A DNA stretch of 59,280 bases from Prevotella sp. UBA2742 (GTDB taxonomy: Bacteria; Bacteroidota; Bacteroidia; Bacteroidales; Bacteroidaceae), in the NCBI GenBank assembly GCA_002353485.1, contig DEJS01000002.1:32237-91516 (forward strand), in the 5' to 3' direction. Each line of letters opens with the position of its first letter. Position 1 is the first letter of the stretch. The notes beneath the pieces are model-generated. The model did no database searches, had not been told where the DNA came from, and saw nothing but the letters and a program-made list of their open reading frames with translations. Shown one piece after another: positions 50,028 to 58,963 of this stretch. The position numbers were made by a program, and so were the translations under genes.

Positions 50028-52040
50028 ATGAAGAAGATAGTCATTGCACTGTTGTTTTCCGTTGTCTATTGCCTTACAACAGTTGCCCAAATAGGTACGT
50101 GGAAGAACTATCTGGCCTATCACGATGTGCAACAGATTCAGGCTGCAGGCAATGACCAACTCTTCGTGCTGGCAAGCAATAGCCTATACCAATACAACAA
50201 AAACGACCAGAGTATTGTTACATACGACAAGGTGAACGGACTCTCAGATACGTATATCACCCACATTCGCTGGTGTCAGCAGGCCAAGCGTCTGATAGCC
50301 GTCTACGGCAATACTAACATTGACCTGATAGATACTAATGGCAATATTACGAACATCAGCGATATATATACGAAGGTCATTACAGGCGAGAAAAGTATTA
50401 ATAGCATCCATATTAGCGACCAATACGCCTATCTGGCCTGTGGCTTTGGCATCGTAAAGCTGAATGTTCAGCGGGCTGAAATCAGCGAAAGCTATATGCT
50501 GGGGTTCCCCGTTACCGCTGTCACTACTGATAATTCCTTCATCTATGCACAAACCGCTTCTGATGTTTGGAAAGCACCACTCAGCAGCAACCTCATTGAT
50601 AAATCCAACTGGACAGAAGCCACGACTGCACCTTCTTTCACACAAGACACCAAGGACTACGATGAAAACATTGACGTGGTCAGGACCCTCCAGCCCGGAG
50701 GACCAAAGCACAATATGTTTGGATACATGAAATACGTCCACAATAAGCTCTACACCTGTAATGGCGACTATAACAGCGCTGAGCCTATACAGGTGCTGAA
50801 CAACAACGAGTGGACCATCTACCAGCATGAAGGCATTGCAGACGTTACAGGTGTTGCCTTTACGGGTTCCTTCTGCTTCGACGTAGACCCTGCAGACGAG
50901 AACCACGTCTTTGCAGGAGCCAGAAACGGACTCTACGAATACCAGAACGGACAGTTTTTGAAGTTTTATAATAGCGACAACAGCCCTATTGAATCATTCA
51001 ACAAAAAGGATAAAGAATACGAGATTATATCTGGTGTAAAGTTTGACCTTCAAGGTAACAACCTTTATTTGCTTAACACATCGGCACCCACTACGGCCAT
51101 GATACGTTATTCCAATGGTTCGTTCAGTAAACTCGACCATACGGAACTGATGAAACTCAATACAAGGAAAGAATTTCCAAATTGTAGTAACGCAGAGCTG
51201 AGCAAGATGATTATCGACTCGCAGGGCATCATGTGGTTTGTCAACAACAACTGGGTACTGCCAGCTTTTTATCAGTACAATATGGAAAGTGATGCCATCA
51301 GAGCCTATGAATCGTTCACAAATGAAGATGGTACCAAGATAGACGTAATGGAAGGTGTGCGCTGTATAGTAGAAGACAGAAACAACGACCTGTGGTTAGG
51401 CTCCAGTGTAGGACCTTTTGTGCTGAAACGTTCGGATATTTACCAAGATAGTCCCACGTATGTCCAGGTCAAGGTGCCTCGCAACGATGGCACCAACTAT
51501 GCCGACTACTTATTGGCTGGCATCGATATCATGTCTATGGCCATAGACAGTGGCGGTCGGAAATGGTTTGGTACAAATGGTAACGGGGTCTATCTTATCA
51601 GTGCTGATAACATGAGCCAGATACAGCACTTCACTACAGACAACAGTGCGCTGCTGTCGAATGTGGTGAAGTCGATAGCCATCAACCCCACTACCGGCGA
51701 AGTTTTCTTTGGTACAGAGAATGGACTCTGCTCCTATATGAGTGATGCCACACAAACCAATGAAGAAATGACCTCAGACAATGTCTGGGCCTATCCGAAC
51801 CCTGTCAATCCCGGTTATACAGGACCTATCACCATTACAGGTCTTTCCTATGATGCTGACGTGAAAATTCTGTCAGCAAATGGTGCATTGGTACACGAAG
51901 GACGAAGCAATGGAGGAACCTATATATGGTATGGAAACGATCAAAAGGGTAGGAGAGTAGCCAGCGGAGTCTACATGGTAGTGACGGCCACAAGAACAGG
52001 TGAAAAAGGGACTGTATGCAAAATAGCTGTCATAAACTAA
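50028..52040 (+). CDS. porZ: PorZ-like type IX secretion protein (two beta-propellers, sorting tail)
   Basis: A 670-residue exported protein with a signal peptide (VVYCLTTVAQ), then IGTWKNYLAYHDVQQIQ and repeated beta-propeller blades (LFVLASNSLYQYN, GLSDTYITHI, LWLGSSVGPFVL). The end (VWAYPNPVNPG ... ASGVYMVVTATRTGEK) is a T9SS-type C-terminal domain. This matches PorZ, a surface protein of the type IX secretion attachment complex that binds anionic lipopolysaccharide. It lies 5 bp after the YitT-RdgB gene and overlaps the next gene by 25 bp. Confidence 0.78.
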   Translation: MKKIVIALLFSVVYCLTTVAQIGTWKNYLAYHDVQQIQAAGNDQLFVLASNSLYQYNKNDQSIVTYDKVNGLSDTYITHIRWCQQAKRLIAVYGNTNIDLIDTNGNITNISDIYTKVITGEKSINSIHISDQYAYLACGFGIVKLNVQRAEISESYMLGFPVTAVTTDNSFIYAQTASDVWKAPLSSNLIDKSNWTEATTAPSFTQDTKDYDENIDVVRTLQPGGPKHNMFGYMKYVHNKLYTCNGDYNSAEPIQVLNNNEWTIYQHEGIADVTGVAFTGSFCFDVDPADENHVFAGARNGLYEYQNGQFLKFYNSDNSPIESFNKKDKEYEIISGVKFDLQGNNLYLLNTSAPTTAMIRYSNGSFSKLDHTELMKLNTRKEFPNCSNAELSKMIIDSQGIMWFVNNNWVLPAFYQYNMESDAIRAYESFTNEDGTKIDVMEGVRCIVEDRNNDLWLGSSVGPFVLKRSDIYQDSPTYVQVKVPRNDGTNYADYLLAGIDIMSMAIDSGGRKWFGTNGNGVYLISADNMSQIQHFTTDNSALLSNVVKSIAINPTTGEVFFGTENGLCSYMSDATQTNEEMTSDNVWAYPNPVNPGYTGPITITGLSYDADVKILSANGALVHEGRSNGGTYIWYGNDQKGRRVASGVYMVVTATRTGEKGTVCKIAVIN

Positions 52041-53458
52041 TTAAAGAACACTGGAGCATAGCTATCATTATAGTTCTTGTACCACTATTAATGTGGGCTG
52101 TCATTCCTATCCTTCCTACTCACGACGATTGGGCATCAACAACAAAGCCAGATTTCACACCATTCTTTACCAAAGAACACTTTTTCTTCTATGGATACCA
52201 TTGGCGACCTTTTGACACATGGATAGGTTATATAGTAGGACGAAATCCACAAGTATTATGGCCCGCATTCAATCATATTCTTGTTGTTATCGGCCATGCT
52301 CTCAATGTCATGCTCATCTATCGGTTTATCCTTACGTTGGGATTCAGTCGCATGGCTTGTAATATAGCCACCCTCTTCTTCTTTGTTACTCCTGCCGCAA
52401 TGGCTACCGTCTTAGCTGTAGACAGTCAAAACCAAACATACGCAATGCTATGGGGACTGCTGTCCTTCTTGGCATATATCAAACTGAAAAGGAGTAAATA
52501 TATGGTGTGGTTGATACTGTTGTTCATCGCTGCCTTATCTAAGGAGAATGGACTAATGTGGGCACTGATAACGCCTATACTGGCCTTTGGCTTTAATTTC
52601 ATCAACCAACAGTCATTCCGCAAAGACCTACTGATTGGTATCGTACTCATGATAGCCTATGCCTTGGCCATTGTAGTGCTGCCAAAGGAAATCATCATCC
52701 ACCCAGATTATGTTCCAGACGACTTAAAGGTATTCAAGAACATTGCCAAGTTCCTGCTTACCACTTTTGTGACCGTCGACTATATCTACTTACTACATGG
52801 TCCGAGTCGCAATTTGCCCATAGCAGCCTTTAGCCTGCTAATGGCCGCACCATTCCTATACATGGTATTTGGGAGTCATATTGAGCGGTACAAAGAAAAG
52901 AAACTTCTGTGTTCCATTGTCTGTCTGCTTATAGCCATCGGACCCCACATACTGACCGTGTTCAGCATGATGCACACGTATGCCGCACTGGCCATGGTAA
53001 GTATCTTTGTGGCACATGGGACAGACTGCTGCCGCCAATGGCAAAACGGCAGACTACTCATAAGTGCTTTTATTTTGTTTCTGGCGACAGCTATTTTCAT
53101 CGATGCACATCTATGCCACGCGTCCTACAAATCGGGCCTGGTGGGCAAGAAAATGGCTCAAGAAGCCATCGAAAAGACAGGGGAACCCGTTAAACGCGTC
53201 TATGTCATCATTGTAGAAGACGACTATCCAAAGCTCTCTTCCTTCTGTGTCATTCCCAACGAAGCCTTCGGATGGGGTTGGGCTTCACAATATGAGACCA
53301 ACTACCAATGGCCGGAAATCATCAAAGATACCACTATAGAACGATCATCGGTAGCCATGAAAAATGCCCACCAAATGGCACGAAAGATAATAGACAATAA
53401 GACATACGACTGTGTGTGGATAGTAAATCATAAAGATATAGATGTCGTTAAAAGATAA
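52016..53458 (+). CDS. Polytopic membrane protein, possible GT-C glycosyltransferase
   Basis: A 480-residue inner-membrane protein with about ten to twelve helices. The first periplasmic loop carries an acidic pair and Trp (PTHDDWAS), as in GT-C-fold glycosyltransferases that use lipid-linked sugars, and a soluble C-terminal tail of about 100 residues follows (VYVIIVEDDYPKLSSF). I do not recognise a specific family. It starts inside porZ and ends inside the gtrA-like gene (17-bp overlap), which supports a role in glycan or lipid-linked sugar modification. Codon use is more AT-rich than upstream. Confidence 0.65.
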   Translation: MQNSCHKLIKEHWSIAIIIVLVPLLMWAVIPILPTHDDWASTTKPDFTPFFTKEHFFFYGYHWRPFDTWIGYIVGRNPQVLWPAFNHILVVIGHALNVMLIYRFILTLGFSRMACNIATLFFFVTPAAMATVLAVDSQNQTYAMLWGLLSFLAYIKLKRSKYMVWLILLFIAALSKENGLMWALITPILAFGFNFINQQSFRKDLLIGIVLMIAYALAIVVLPKEIIIHPDYVPDDLKVFKNIAKFLLTTFVTVDYIYLLHGPSRNLPIAAFSLLMAAPFLYMVFGSHIERYKEKKLLCSIVCLLIAIGPHILTVFSMMHTYAALAMVSIFVAHGTDCCRQWQNGRLLISAFILFLATAIFIDAHLCHASYKSGLVGKKMAQEAIEKTGEPVKRVYVIIVEDDYPKLSSFCVIPNEAFGWGWASQYETNYQWPEIIKDTTIERSSVAMKNAHQMARKIIDNKTYDCVWIVNHKDIDVVKR

Positions 53459-53861
53459 AATAGCATTGTTTACTGACAAAACATTCCTGAAGTTTGTCAT
53501 GGTAGGTATGGTGAACACCGCTGTGGGCACTACCATTATGTTTGTGTTCTATAATGTATTTCATCTTAACTATTGGGTATCATCAGCCAGCAACTACTTC
53601 TTTGGCAGCATTGTCAGTTATCTGCTCAACAAGAACTTTACCTTCAAGTATCACGAACAGGGACATAGTTCGCTGCTCCGATTCACCATCAATATTCTGG
53701 TCTGCTATCTTTTGGCTTATGGCATTGCCAAACCATTGATGATGTGGCTCCTAAACAGTTATAGCACTATCATTCAGGAGAACGTATCAATGGCTCTTGG
53801 CATGTGTCTTTTTGTAGTATTCAACTATCTGGGACAGCGTTTCTTTGCCTTTAGGCATTAA
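53442..53861 (+). CDS. GtrA-family membrane protein
   Basis: A 139-residue protein with four membrane helices. The features FLKFVMVGMVNTAVGTTIMFVFYN, NYFFGSIVSYLLNKNFTFKY and NYLGQRFFAFRH are those of GtrA. The family is thought to flip undecaprenyl-phosphate sugars across the inner membrane. It overlaps the GT-C-like gene by 17 bp, so the two probably act on the same lipid-linked sugar. Its stop is only 2 bp from the stop of the convergent acyltransferase gene. Confidence 0.92.
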   Translation: MSLKDKIALFTDKTFLKFVMVGMVNTAVGTTIMFVFYNVFHLNYWVSSASNYFFGSIVSYLLNKNFTFKYHEQGHSSLLRFTINILVCYLLAYGIAKPLMMWLLNSYSTIIQENVSMALGMCLFVVFNYLGQRFFAFRH

Positions 53862-53863
53862 CC

Positions 53864-54862
53864 TTACTGCAGACCAAAAAAAAGTCTCACCAAACGGATA
53901 GGACAACGTTCAATTACTTTACATATCAGGACTGGGATGAACAGTCCTGACAACAGGTTAACAGCATAGAATACTAAGAACAACGACTCGCTGTTGCATA
54001 GCTGTTTCCACAGAATAAGCTCGACAAAAGTCTGAAAAAGCCATGACATGAGATAGATGGGAAAAATGTAATCGCGAAAACTAGAGAAAAGAGTTGGTAC
54101 ATAACGGTCTATATGTAGGCATATTGAACACATCAATAGAATTCCTGTCAATGAGGTAAACAATGGTACTGAACAAGCATAGCCAGTAATATATAACAGC
54201 AAGAGTATAGGCAATGCTATTTTGTTTGACAAATAGTTATACCACTTAAAGCGAAAGAAAAAGATACCAAAGAAAAAATACACTAAATAATGATGAAGCT
54301 CAAGAATGTAGAAGACATTCCATGGACTCTCCAAGTCTGTGTCTATAAAATATATGACACAGCAGAACAATAGAAACGCTGCCATCCTGAATTTGCTGCC
54401 ACATAAGTAACGAAACAACGGATACATCAGCATCAAGAGCATTAATACAGCCAAGAACCATAAAGGCTGTGAAGAATAGCCACGATAGTAAACAAACGAT
54501 GCCAAAAAGTAATTAAACGACAAATCTACAGATGTCTTGGTAAACTGATTAAAAATTACCTTAACGAAATAATAGACTATCACAAAGAAAAGAAACGGGA
54601 GCATGATGCGCTGAAACTTTTCCTTATATAAGTCTTTTACTGGTAATTGCCTGCATATTCGACTTAGGTAGAGCAGTCCACCTGAAATGAAAATGAATAG
54701 CGGCATACGGATAGGGTGGAATGGGAGAGCCATCCACTCACAAAAAGCATGGTTGTTACCAGTAGATATATCAACCAGCTGAATATGTACCATGACAACT
54801 AACAGGATGTTTAGTCCTCGCAGAACGGCAAGCCAAGTTATACGCTTTTTCTGACTATTCAT
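53864..54862 (-). CDS. Acyltransferase family 3 membrane protein
   Basis: A 332-residue polytopic protein of the acyltransferase-3 family (OafA/WecH type). The N-terminus ITWLAVLRGLNILLVVMVHIQLVD contains the conserved Arg and the catalytic-type His, and PIRMPLFIFISGGLLY is the second signature. It adds acetyl or other acyl groups to cell-surface glycans. It lies 33 bp after nadA on the same strand. The region is AT-rich compared with the left part of the window, possibly an exchanged surface-glycan gene. Confidence 0.88.
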   Translation of the reverse strand: MNSQKKRITWLAVLRGLNILLVVMVHIQLVDISTGNNHAFCEWMALPFHPIRMPLFIFISGGLLYLSRICRQLPVKDLYKEKFQRIMLPFLFFVIVYYFVKVIFNQFTKTSVDLSFNYFLASFVYYRGYSSQPLWFLAVLMLLMLMYPLFRYLCGSKFRMAAFLLFCCVIYFIDTDLESPWNVFYILELHHYLVYFFFGIFFFRFKWYNYLSNKIALPILLLLYITGYACSVPLFTSLTGILLMCSICLHIDRYVPTLFSSFRDYIFPIYLMSWLFQTFVELILWKQLCNSESLFLVFYAVNLLSGLFIPVLICKVIERCPIRLVRLFFGLQ

Positions 54863-54895
54863 AAACGGATTGCCAACAAGGATAGAAGGCTTTTA

Positions 54896-55885
54896 TCAGC
54901 TCAACTCCAACATCCTTTCAATAGGTTTCACGGCCTCCTTGGCTACCTCTGGGTCAATCTCTACCGAAGGCCATTCGTACTTCAGTGTATTGTATATTTT
55001 CAGCAGTGTGTTCATCTTCATATATTGGCACTCGTTACAGCTGCATTCCAGGCCGCTCTCGCTTATTTCTGGCGGCACGGGTATAAACTCCTTGTCAGGA
55101 CACGTTCGTTGCATCTCGTGCAGAATACCGGCCTCTGTGGCCACAATAAACTGCTTTTTGTCGCTCTGTTGGGCATAGTTGAGCATCGTTGCCGTACTGC
55201 CTTTTACATCGGCTAAGGCCAAAACCGGACCTTTACATTCCAAATGTGCCATTACTACTGCTTCTGGATACTGCTTCTTCAGCTCGGCAATCTTGCTCAC
55301 CGAGAAGCGCTCATGTACATGACAACCACCATTCCATAGCAACATCTCGCGACCTGTCACTTCGTTGATATAGTTGCCCAGATTATAGTCAGGACCAAAG
55401 ATGAGCTTGGCATCCTTAGGCAGCTGGTCAACCACCTTTTTGGCATTGCCAGAGGTTACTACCACATCGGTCAAAGCTTTCACGGCAGCAGTAGTGTTGA
55501 CATACGAGATGACCTGATAGCCTGGATGTTCGTTCTTATACTTACGCAAATCGTCAGCATTGCACGAGTCTGCCAACGAACAGCCTGCATTCAGATCAGG
55601 ACACAGCACCGTCTTTTCAGGCGACAGTAGCTTGCAGGTTTCAGCCATAAAGTGCACGCCACACATTACCATTATCTTAGCGTCAGTGTCAGCAGCTTTG
55701 CGAGCCAACGCCAATGAGTCACCTACGAAATCGGCTATATCCTGTATGTCACCAACAGTATAATAGTGAGCCAGAATGATAGCATCTTTCTCTTTACACA
55801 GACGGCGTATTTCTTTCTTTAAGTCAGTACCTTCTGCAACGGGTTCGTCAATGAACCCCTGCTCTTTCCATTCGTTTTTCAACAT
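54896..55885 (-). CDS. nadA: Quinolinate synthase
   Basis: A 329-residue iron-sulphur enzyme. I chose the ATG at 55885 (MLKNEWKEQGFID); the frame continues upstream into an AT-rich non-coding region. Cys ligands of the [4Fe-4S] cluster are in VMCGVHFMAETC, LECKG and ECSCNECQ, and the conserved AHYYTVGDIQDIADFVGDS is present. It condenses iminoaspartate with dihydroxyacetone phosphate to quinolinate for NAD synthesis. The partner nadB and nadC are not in the window. Confidence 0.96.
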   Translation of the reverse strand: MLKNEWKEQGFIDEPVAEGTDLKKEIRRLCKEKDAIILAHYYTVGDIQDIADFVGDSLALARKAADTDAKIMVMCGVHFMAETCKLLSPEKTVLCPDLNAGCSLADSCNADDLRKYKNEHPGYQVISYVNTTAAVKALTDVVVTSGNAKKVVDQLPKDAKLIFGPDYNLGNYINEVTGREMLLWNGGCHVHERFSVSKIAELKKQYPEAVVMAHLECKGPVLALADVKGSTATMLNYAQQSDKKQFIVATEAGILHEMQRTCPDKEFIPVPPEISESGLECSCNECQYMKMNTLLKIYNTLKYEWPSVEIDPEVAKEAVKPIERMLELS

Positions 55886-55992
55886 CACAATATTATTTTT
55901 TTCTTTTTTATTTTTTTTAATGAAGAGAAATAAAGAGGATGATATGGTGTAGATAAGTGCAAAACTTACGAGCATTTTACTTGTTTTTATGC

Positions 55993-56264
55993 TTATGCAC
56001 AAATGCTTTTGCATTGCTAACATCCTATGTGAATACTTTCTTATTGATTATTAATATGATAAGCAGTTTATTCACTATTCTCTTTTACGGTGCAAAATTA
56101 ATAAGTTTATATCTTTTTCTATCAATTTTATGTGGAAAACTTACTTTTAAGCTTGTATTTTATGCTATGAATGAACAAAAGAGTAGGGGAGTGATGGGAT
56201 ATTCTGGGATAATTTGTGCGTTATTCATCGCTTATCAACAGGGTTATGCACACACTTATCCACA
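55993..56264. other. Candidate replication origin: DnaA-box cluster
   Basis: The AT-rich gap between divergent nadA and the TrmH gene (55886-56344) holds many DnaA-box-like 9-mers (consensus TTATNCACA). Plus-strand: TTATGCACA (55993-56001), TTATTCACT (56068-56076), TTATCAACA (56232-56240), TTATGCACA (56244-56252) and TTATCCACA (56256-56264). Minus-strand: GTATTCACA (56028-56036) and TTTTCCACA (56131-56139). The last three plus-strand boxes start exactly 12 bp apart, and a poorer one (TTATTCATC, 56221) stands 11 bp before them. This phased array next to AT-rich DNA is what an oriC looks like. dnaA is not in the window. Confidence 0.55.
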
Positions 56265-56276
56265 TTTTTTTCTCCT

Positions 56277-56312
56277 TTTGCTTTTCCACCTTTTTACTTT
56301 TTGCTACCTTTG
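56277..56312 (+). promoter_or_regulatory. Putative promoter of the TrmH gene
   Basis: TTTG (56277-56280) and TACCTTTG (56305-56312) are 24 bp apart, slightly long for the consensus. The -7 box is clear and fits a start at 56345. Confidence 0.5.
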
Positions 56313-56344
56313 CAGCCAAGATGAGAAAGATTAGAACCATAGAG

Positions 56345-56851
56345 ATGCAACGACTGACGATAGATGAGTTTCGTGAGTCAGAGAAGCTGCCTTTGACAGT
56401 AGTATTGGACGATGTACGCTCGATGTATAATATAGGTAGTGTGTTTCGTACCTGCGACTCGTTCCGTGTGGAGTCGTTATATCTGTGTGGCATTTGTAAA
56501 ACGCCGCCGTCTACTGAAATTCACAAGACAGCTCTTGGAGCTGAGGAGAGTGTCAGCTGGAAGTATTTTTCTACGGCAATGGAAGCCGTTGCAACACTGA
56601 AAAACGAGGGCTATACCGTGCTTTCAGTGGAACAAGTAGAACATAGTACGAAACTACAGACATTTGTGCCGCAACGAGGTAAGAAATATGCTGTAGTGCT
56701 TGGAAACGAAGTGAAAGGCGTCCACCAGGAAGTGGTAGACGCCTCAGACGGTTGTCTGGAGATACCTCAGTTAGGCACGAAACACTCTATGAATGTCTCT
56801 GTCACTGCCGGCATCATCATCTATAAGTTTGCCGAAGAATTAATACTCTGA
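56345..56851 (+). CDS. TrmH/SpoU-family RNA 2'-O-methyltransferase
   Basis: A 168-residue SPOUT methyltransferase. It shows NIGSVFRTCDSF (motif 1), VLGNEVKGV (motif 2) and IPQLGTKHSMNVSVTAGIIIY (motif 3, the knotted SAM site). It methylates a ribose 2'-OH in tRNA or rRNA; the exact site is not predictable. I chose the ATG at 56345; the ATG at 56321 would lie only a few bases after the expected transcription start. Confidence 0.9.
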   Translation: MQRLTIDEFRESEKLPLTVVLDDVRSMYNIGSVFRTCDSFRVESLYLCGICKTPPSTEIHKTALGAEESVSWKYFSTAMEAVATLKNEGYTVLSVEQVEHSTKLQTFVPQRGKKYAVVLGNEVKGVHQEVVDASDGCLEIPQLGTKHSMNVSVTAGIIIYKFAEELIL

Positions 56852-56873
56852 AAGTAAATAATAATACTAAATT

Positions 56874-56901
56874 ATTTTTTTTTGGTAATTTTTTTTTGGT
56901 A
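56874..56901. repeat. 14-bp tandem repeat with poly-T tracts
   Basis: The unit A-T9-GGTA occurs twice exactly (56874-56887, 56888-56901), directly downstream of the TrmH stop codon. The nine-T runs may act as slippery or terminator-like tracts. Confidence 0.85.
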
Positions 56902-57018
56902 ATTAGAGTATGACCTGATAACACGCAAAGAGAAAACCTATTCCCTTTCAGATCCGTTAATGAATCTTTGGTTAGACAGAAGATAGATATTCTTCTCCGT
57001 GTAATCTTTCTGGAATAT

Positions 57019-57049
57019 GATAGTGATATCCTAAACATCACTATCTTTT
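57019..57049 (+). terminator. Rho-independent terminator downstream of the TrmH gene
   Basis: A 9-bp perfect stem, GATAGTGAT (57019-57027) and ATCACTATC (57037-57045), with a 9-nt loop is followed by TTTT. It lies about 170 bp after the TrmH stop; I see no gene in between. Confidence 0.65.
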
Positions 57050-57080
57050 ATGGAAGGCAGGTTATGGGTATCAGATGACA

Positions 57081-57119
57081 AAGCATCCCTGCTCGAAATA
57101 GATACGGGCAGGGATGCTT
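57081..57119. terminator. 12-bp hairpin, probable bidirectional terminator
   Basis: AAGCATCCCTGC (57081-57092) pairs perfectly with GCAGGGATGCTT (57108-57119) around a 15-nt loop. It stands between convergent TrmH and BspA-like genes. Confidence 0.65.
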
Positions 57120-57138
57120 CTGATAGATAATAAAAACT

Positions 57139-57254
57139 ATTTCACTACGACCTTGAGCTTTGCTCGAGCTCGTTCACGTTCGGAAGTGAGAACAAGCTCT
57201 CACTTCACTCACTTAATCACGACCCTGAGCTTTGCTCGAGCGAGCTCACGTTCG
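57139..57254. repeat. Repeated 3'-end modules and hairpins downstream of the BspA-like gene
   Basis: Two related modules of about 43 bp (57139-57182 and 57212-57254) each begin, on the plus strand, with sequence matching the last codons of the BspA-like gene. Read on the minus strand they end in LKVVVK-stop and LRVVIK-stop, beside KVVIK-stop of the gene itself. Each includes GAGC-TTT-GCTC, a small hairpin. Between them lies a perfect 9-bp hairpin GAAGTGAGA/TCTCACTTC (57183-57206). It looks like partial duplication of the gene's 3' end. Confidence 0.7.
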
Positions 57255-57283
57255 ATATAGCTTAAGCAAGCTTAGCTCTATTC

Positions 57284-58561
57284 TCACTTAATCACGACCT
57301 TAACTGACTTTTGGCCAATCTTTACGATGGCGACGGAGCCAGGTTGCAGGTTCGTATTGATGGTTGCTGCACCACTCTGACTGATAGCCGAACCAGCCTG
57401 AGTGCCATTGATGCCATACACATTGACCTGCGTGCCTTCATCTACACCTTGCACCTTGATGCTACCTCCTTCACTCTGAATCAGCACGGCCTGAGCAGCG
57501 ACGTTAGCAATACCGTTGGTGATACCTTCCGTCTTGGGCTGCTGATCTATCCAGCAGAGCGTAGCTGTTGCCGTTTCAGAGTTGTCGTAGCCCGCCTTAG
57601 CGGCATAGACACTGATGTTATAGGTCACACCCAGCTGCACCTCATTTCCGCTTCCAGCCTTGATGTCCGTATCGGCTATGGAGTATTGGCAGACGGCGCC
57701 ATCTGTAGCACTACTAAACGTCAACTTTCCATTCTCATAGCTGATTGTAGGCTTCTCGCACTTCTGCATAGTTGGTGTGTCACCACCACCCGCTCCTTCT
57801 TCAATAAACACGAAGTCTTTCCAACCATCAGTTGCTTTATATTTTTCTATAGTACCCTTCGGAACATATAGCGTTGCGTTAAAGAATGTGCTTTGTGTAA
57901 AAGTACTTAAATACGATGTCTTTCCTGTTATCTTAAATGGGTTCTCTATCAAAGAAATGACAGTTGGAATATACGCTCCATTGAACGCATTATCTCCAAT
58001 GCTCGTCACACTATTGGGGATGGTGACAGAGGTAAGGCCAGAGCAACCATAGAACGCATTATATCCAATGCTCGTCACACTGTTGGGGATGGTGACAGAG
58101 GTAAGGCCAGAGCAATTCTGGAACGCATAGTCTCCAATACTCGTCACGCTGTTTGGGATGGTGATGGAGGTAAGGCCAGAGCAATAATAGAACGTACCTT
58201 CTCCAATGCTCGTCACACTGTTGGGGATGGTGACGGAGGTAAGGCCTTCGCAACCATAGAACGCATGGTCACCAATGCTCGTCACACTATTGGGGATGGT
58301 GATAGAAGTAAGGACTTTGCAACCAAAGAACGCACTCTCTCCAATGCTCGTCACCTTGTGTGTCCTGTTCATGTAGGTAACTTCCTCAGGTATAGCGACA
58401 TTGCCTTGATATGAATAAGAATGAGTAACCTCCAGTTCCGTGCCATTATTAATGTAGTTGTAAAAAATAGTTTTACCATCGGCATTCTGAACTTCAATGT
58501 CGTGGGCACTCGCTACCAATGGTAGCAAAATCATTGCGAGTAAAAGTAATTGTTTTTTCAT
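57284..58561 (-). CDS. BspA-like leucine-rich-repeat surface protein with sorting tail
   Basis: A 425-residue exported protein. A signal peptide (LLLLAMILLPLVASA) is followed by five and a half 23-residue LRR_5 repeats of the form VTSIG-x-x-AFxGCxxLTSVTIPNS (about residues 70-202, nucleotides 57956-58354). Then come a spacer, a beta domain (CEKPTISYENGKLTFSSATDG) and a C-terminal region (VNVYGINGTQAGS ... KIGQKSVKVVIK) like type IX sorting domains. BspA-like proteins are secreted adhesins that bind host proteins or other bacteria. The nearly identical 69-bp repeats invite recombination. A TATCTTTG box (58592-58599, minus strand) is upstream. Confidence 0.9.
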   Translation of the reverse strand: MKKQLLLLAMILLPLVASAHDIEVQNADGKTIFYNYINNGTELEVTHSYSYQGNVAIPEEVTYMNRTHKVTSIGESAFFGCKVLTSITIPNSVTSIGDHAFYGCEGLTSVTIPNSVTSIGEGTFYYCSGLTSITIPNSVTSIGDYAFQNCSGLTSVTIPNSVTSIGYNAFYGCSGLTSVTIPNSVTSIGDNAFNGAYIPTVISLIENPFKITGKTSYLSTFTQSTFFNATLYVPKGTIEKYKATDGWKDFVFIEEGAGGGDTPTMQKCEKPTISYENGKLTFSSATDGAVCQYSIADTDIKAGSGNEVQLGVTYNISVYAAKAGYDNSETATATLCWIDQQPKTEGITNGIANVAAQAVLIQSEGGSIKVQGVDEGTQVNVYGINGTQAGSAISQSGAATINTNLQPGSVAIVKIGQKSVKVVIK

Positions 58562-58855
58562 TTTATCATAGTTTTATTAGTTATTTGTCTGCAAAGATAA
58601 TACAAAATATTGAAATTAAAAAGAAGACGTGGACAATTTACTTCGTCTACGTCATTCTGGTATCGGCAAACACCATGTAATCTTAAACGAGTAAAGTCCA
58701 CGCCATCAGGCGCGAACTCCAACTTCAGTTCTTGATTACGTTTGAAATTTTGCCGATTTCGAATGACAAGAATCTAAAAGTGGATGTTCATCCTATATGT
58801 CCATTTTATTATTTATCTCAGCCCATAGGCAATTATATTTTATTCGGTTCAACAA
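58562..58855. other. Intergenic region, no gene recognised
   Basis: About 294 bp between the BspA-like gene and the HEPN-like remnant. Apart from the TATCTTTG box for the BspA-like gene I see no RNA or complete gene. The minus strand has one open stretch of about 70 codons (roughly 58565-58790) without a start codon; it may be a decayed gene end. Confidence 0.5.
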
Positions 58856-58963
58856 TTATTGTTTCTTCTCCCACTGCTCCCAGTCGGTTTCAGCAAGATA
58901 TTTGAGAATATGCTTCTTTAAGTCGACATCTAAGCGAGTCTTGTCTCTAAGAGGTTCTCTCAT
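58856..58963 (-). pseudogene. Truncated HepT/HEPN (DUF86)-like partner of the MNT protein
   Basis: A 35-codon frame starting with MREPLRDKTRL, the usual opening of DUF86/HepT proteins (normally about 110-120 residues), and ending after DWEQWEKKQ. It starts inside the MNT gene (17-bp overlap), as HepT often follows MntA. Most of the HEPN domain, including the RNase motif, is missing. It is either a remnant or an unrelated small gene with a similar start. Confidence 0.5.

Noticed and set aside
55957..56334. 125-codon frame in the nadA-TrmH spacer
   Set aside because: It consists of hydrophobic, Phe/Leu-rich translation of AT-rich DNA, and the stretch is better explained by DnaA boxes and a promoter.
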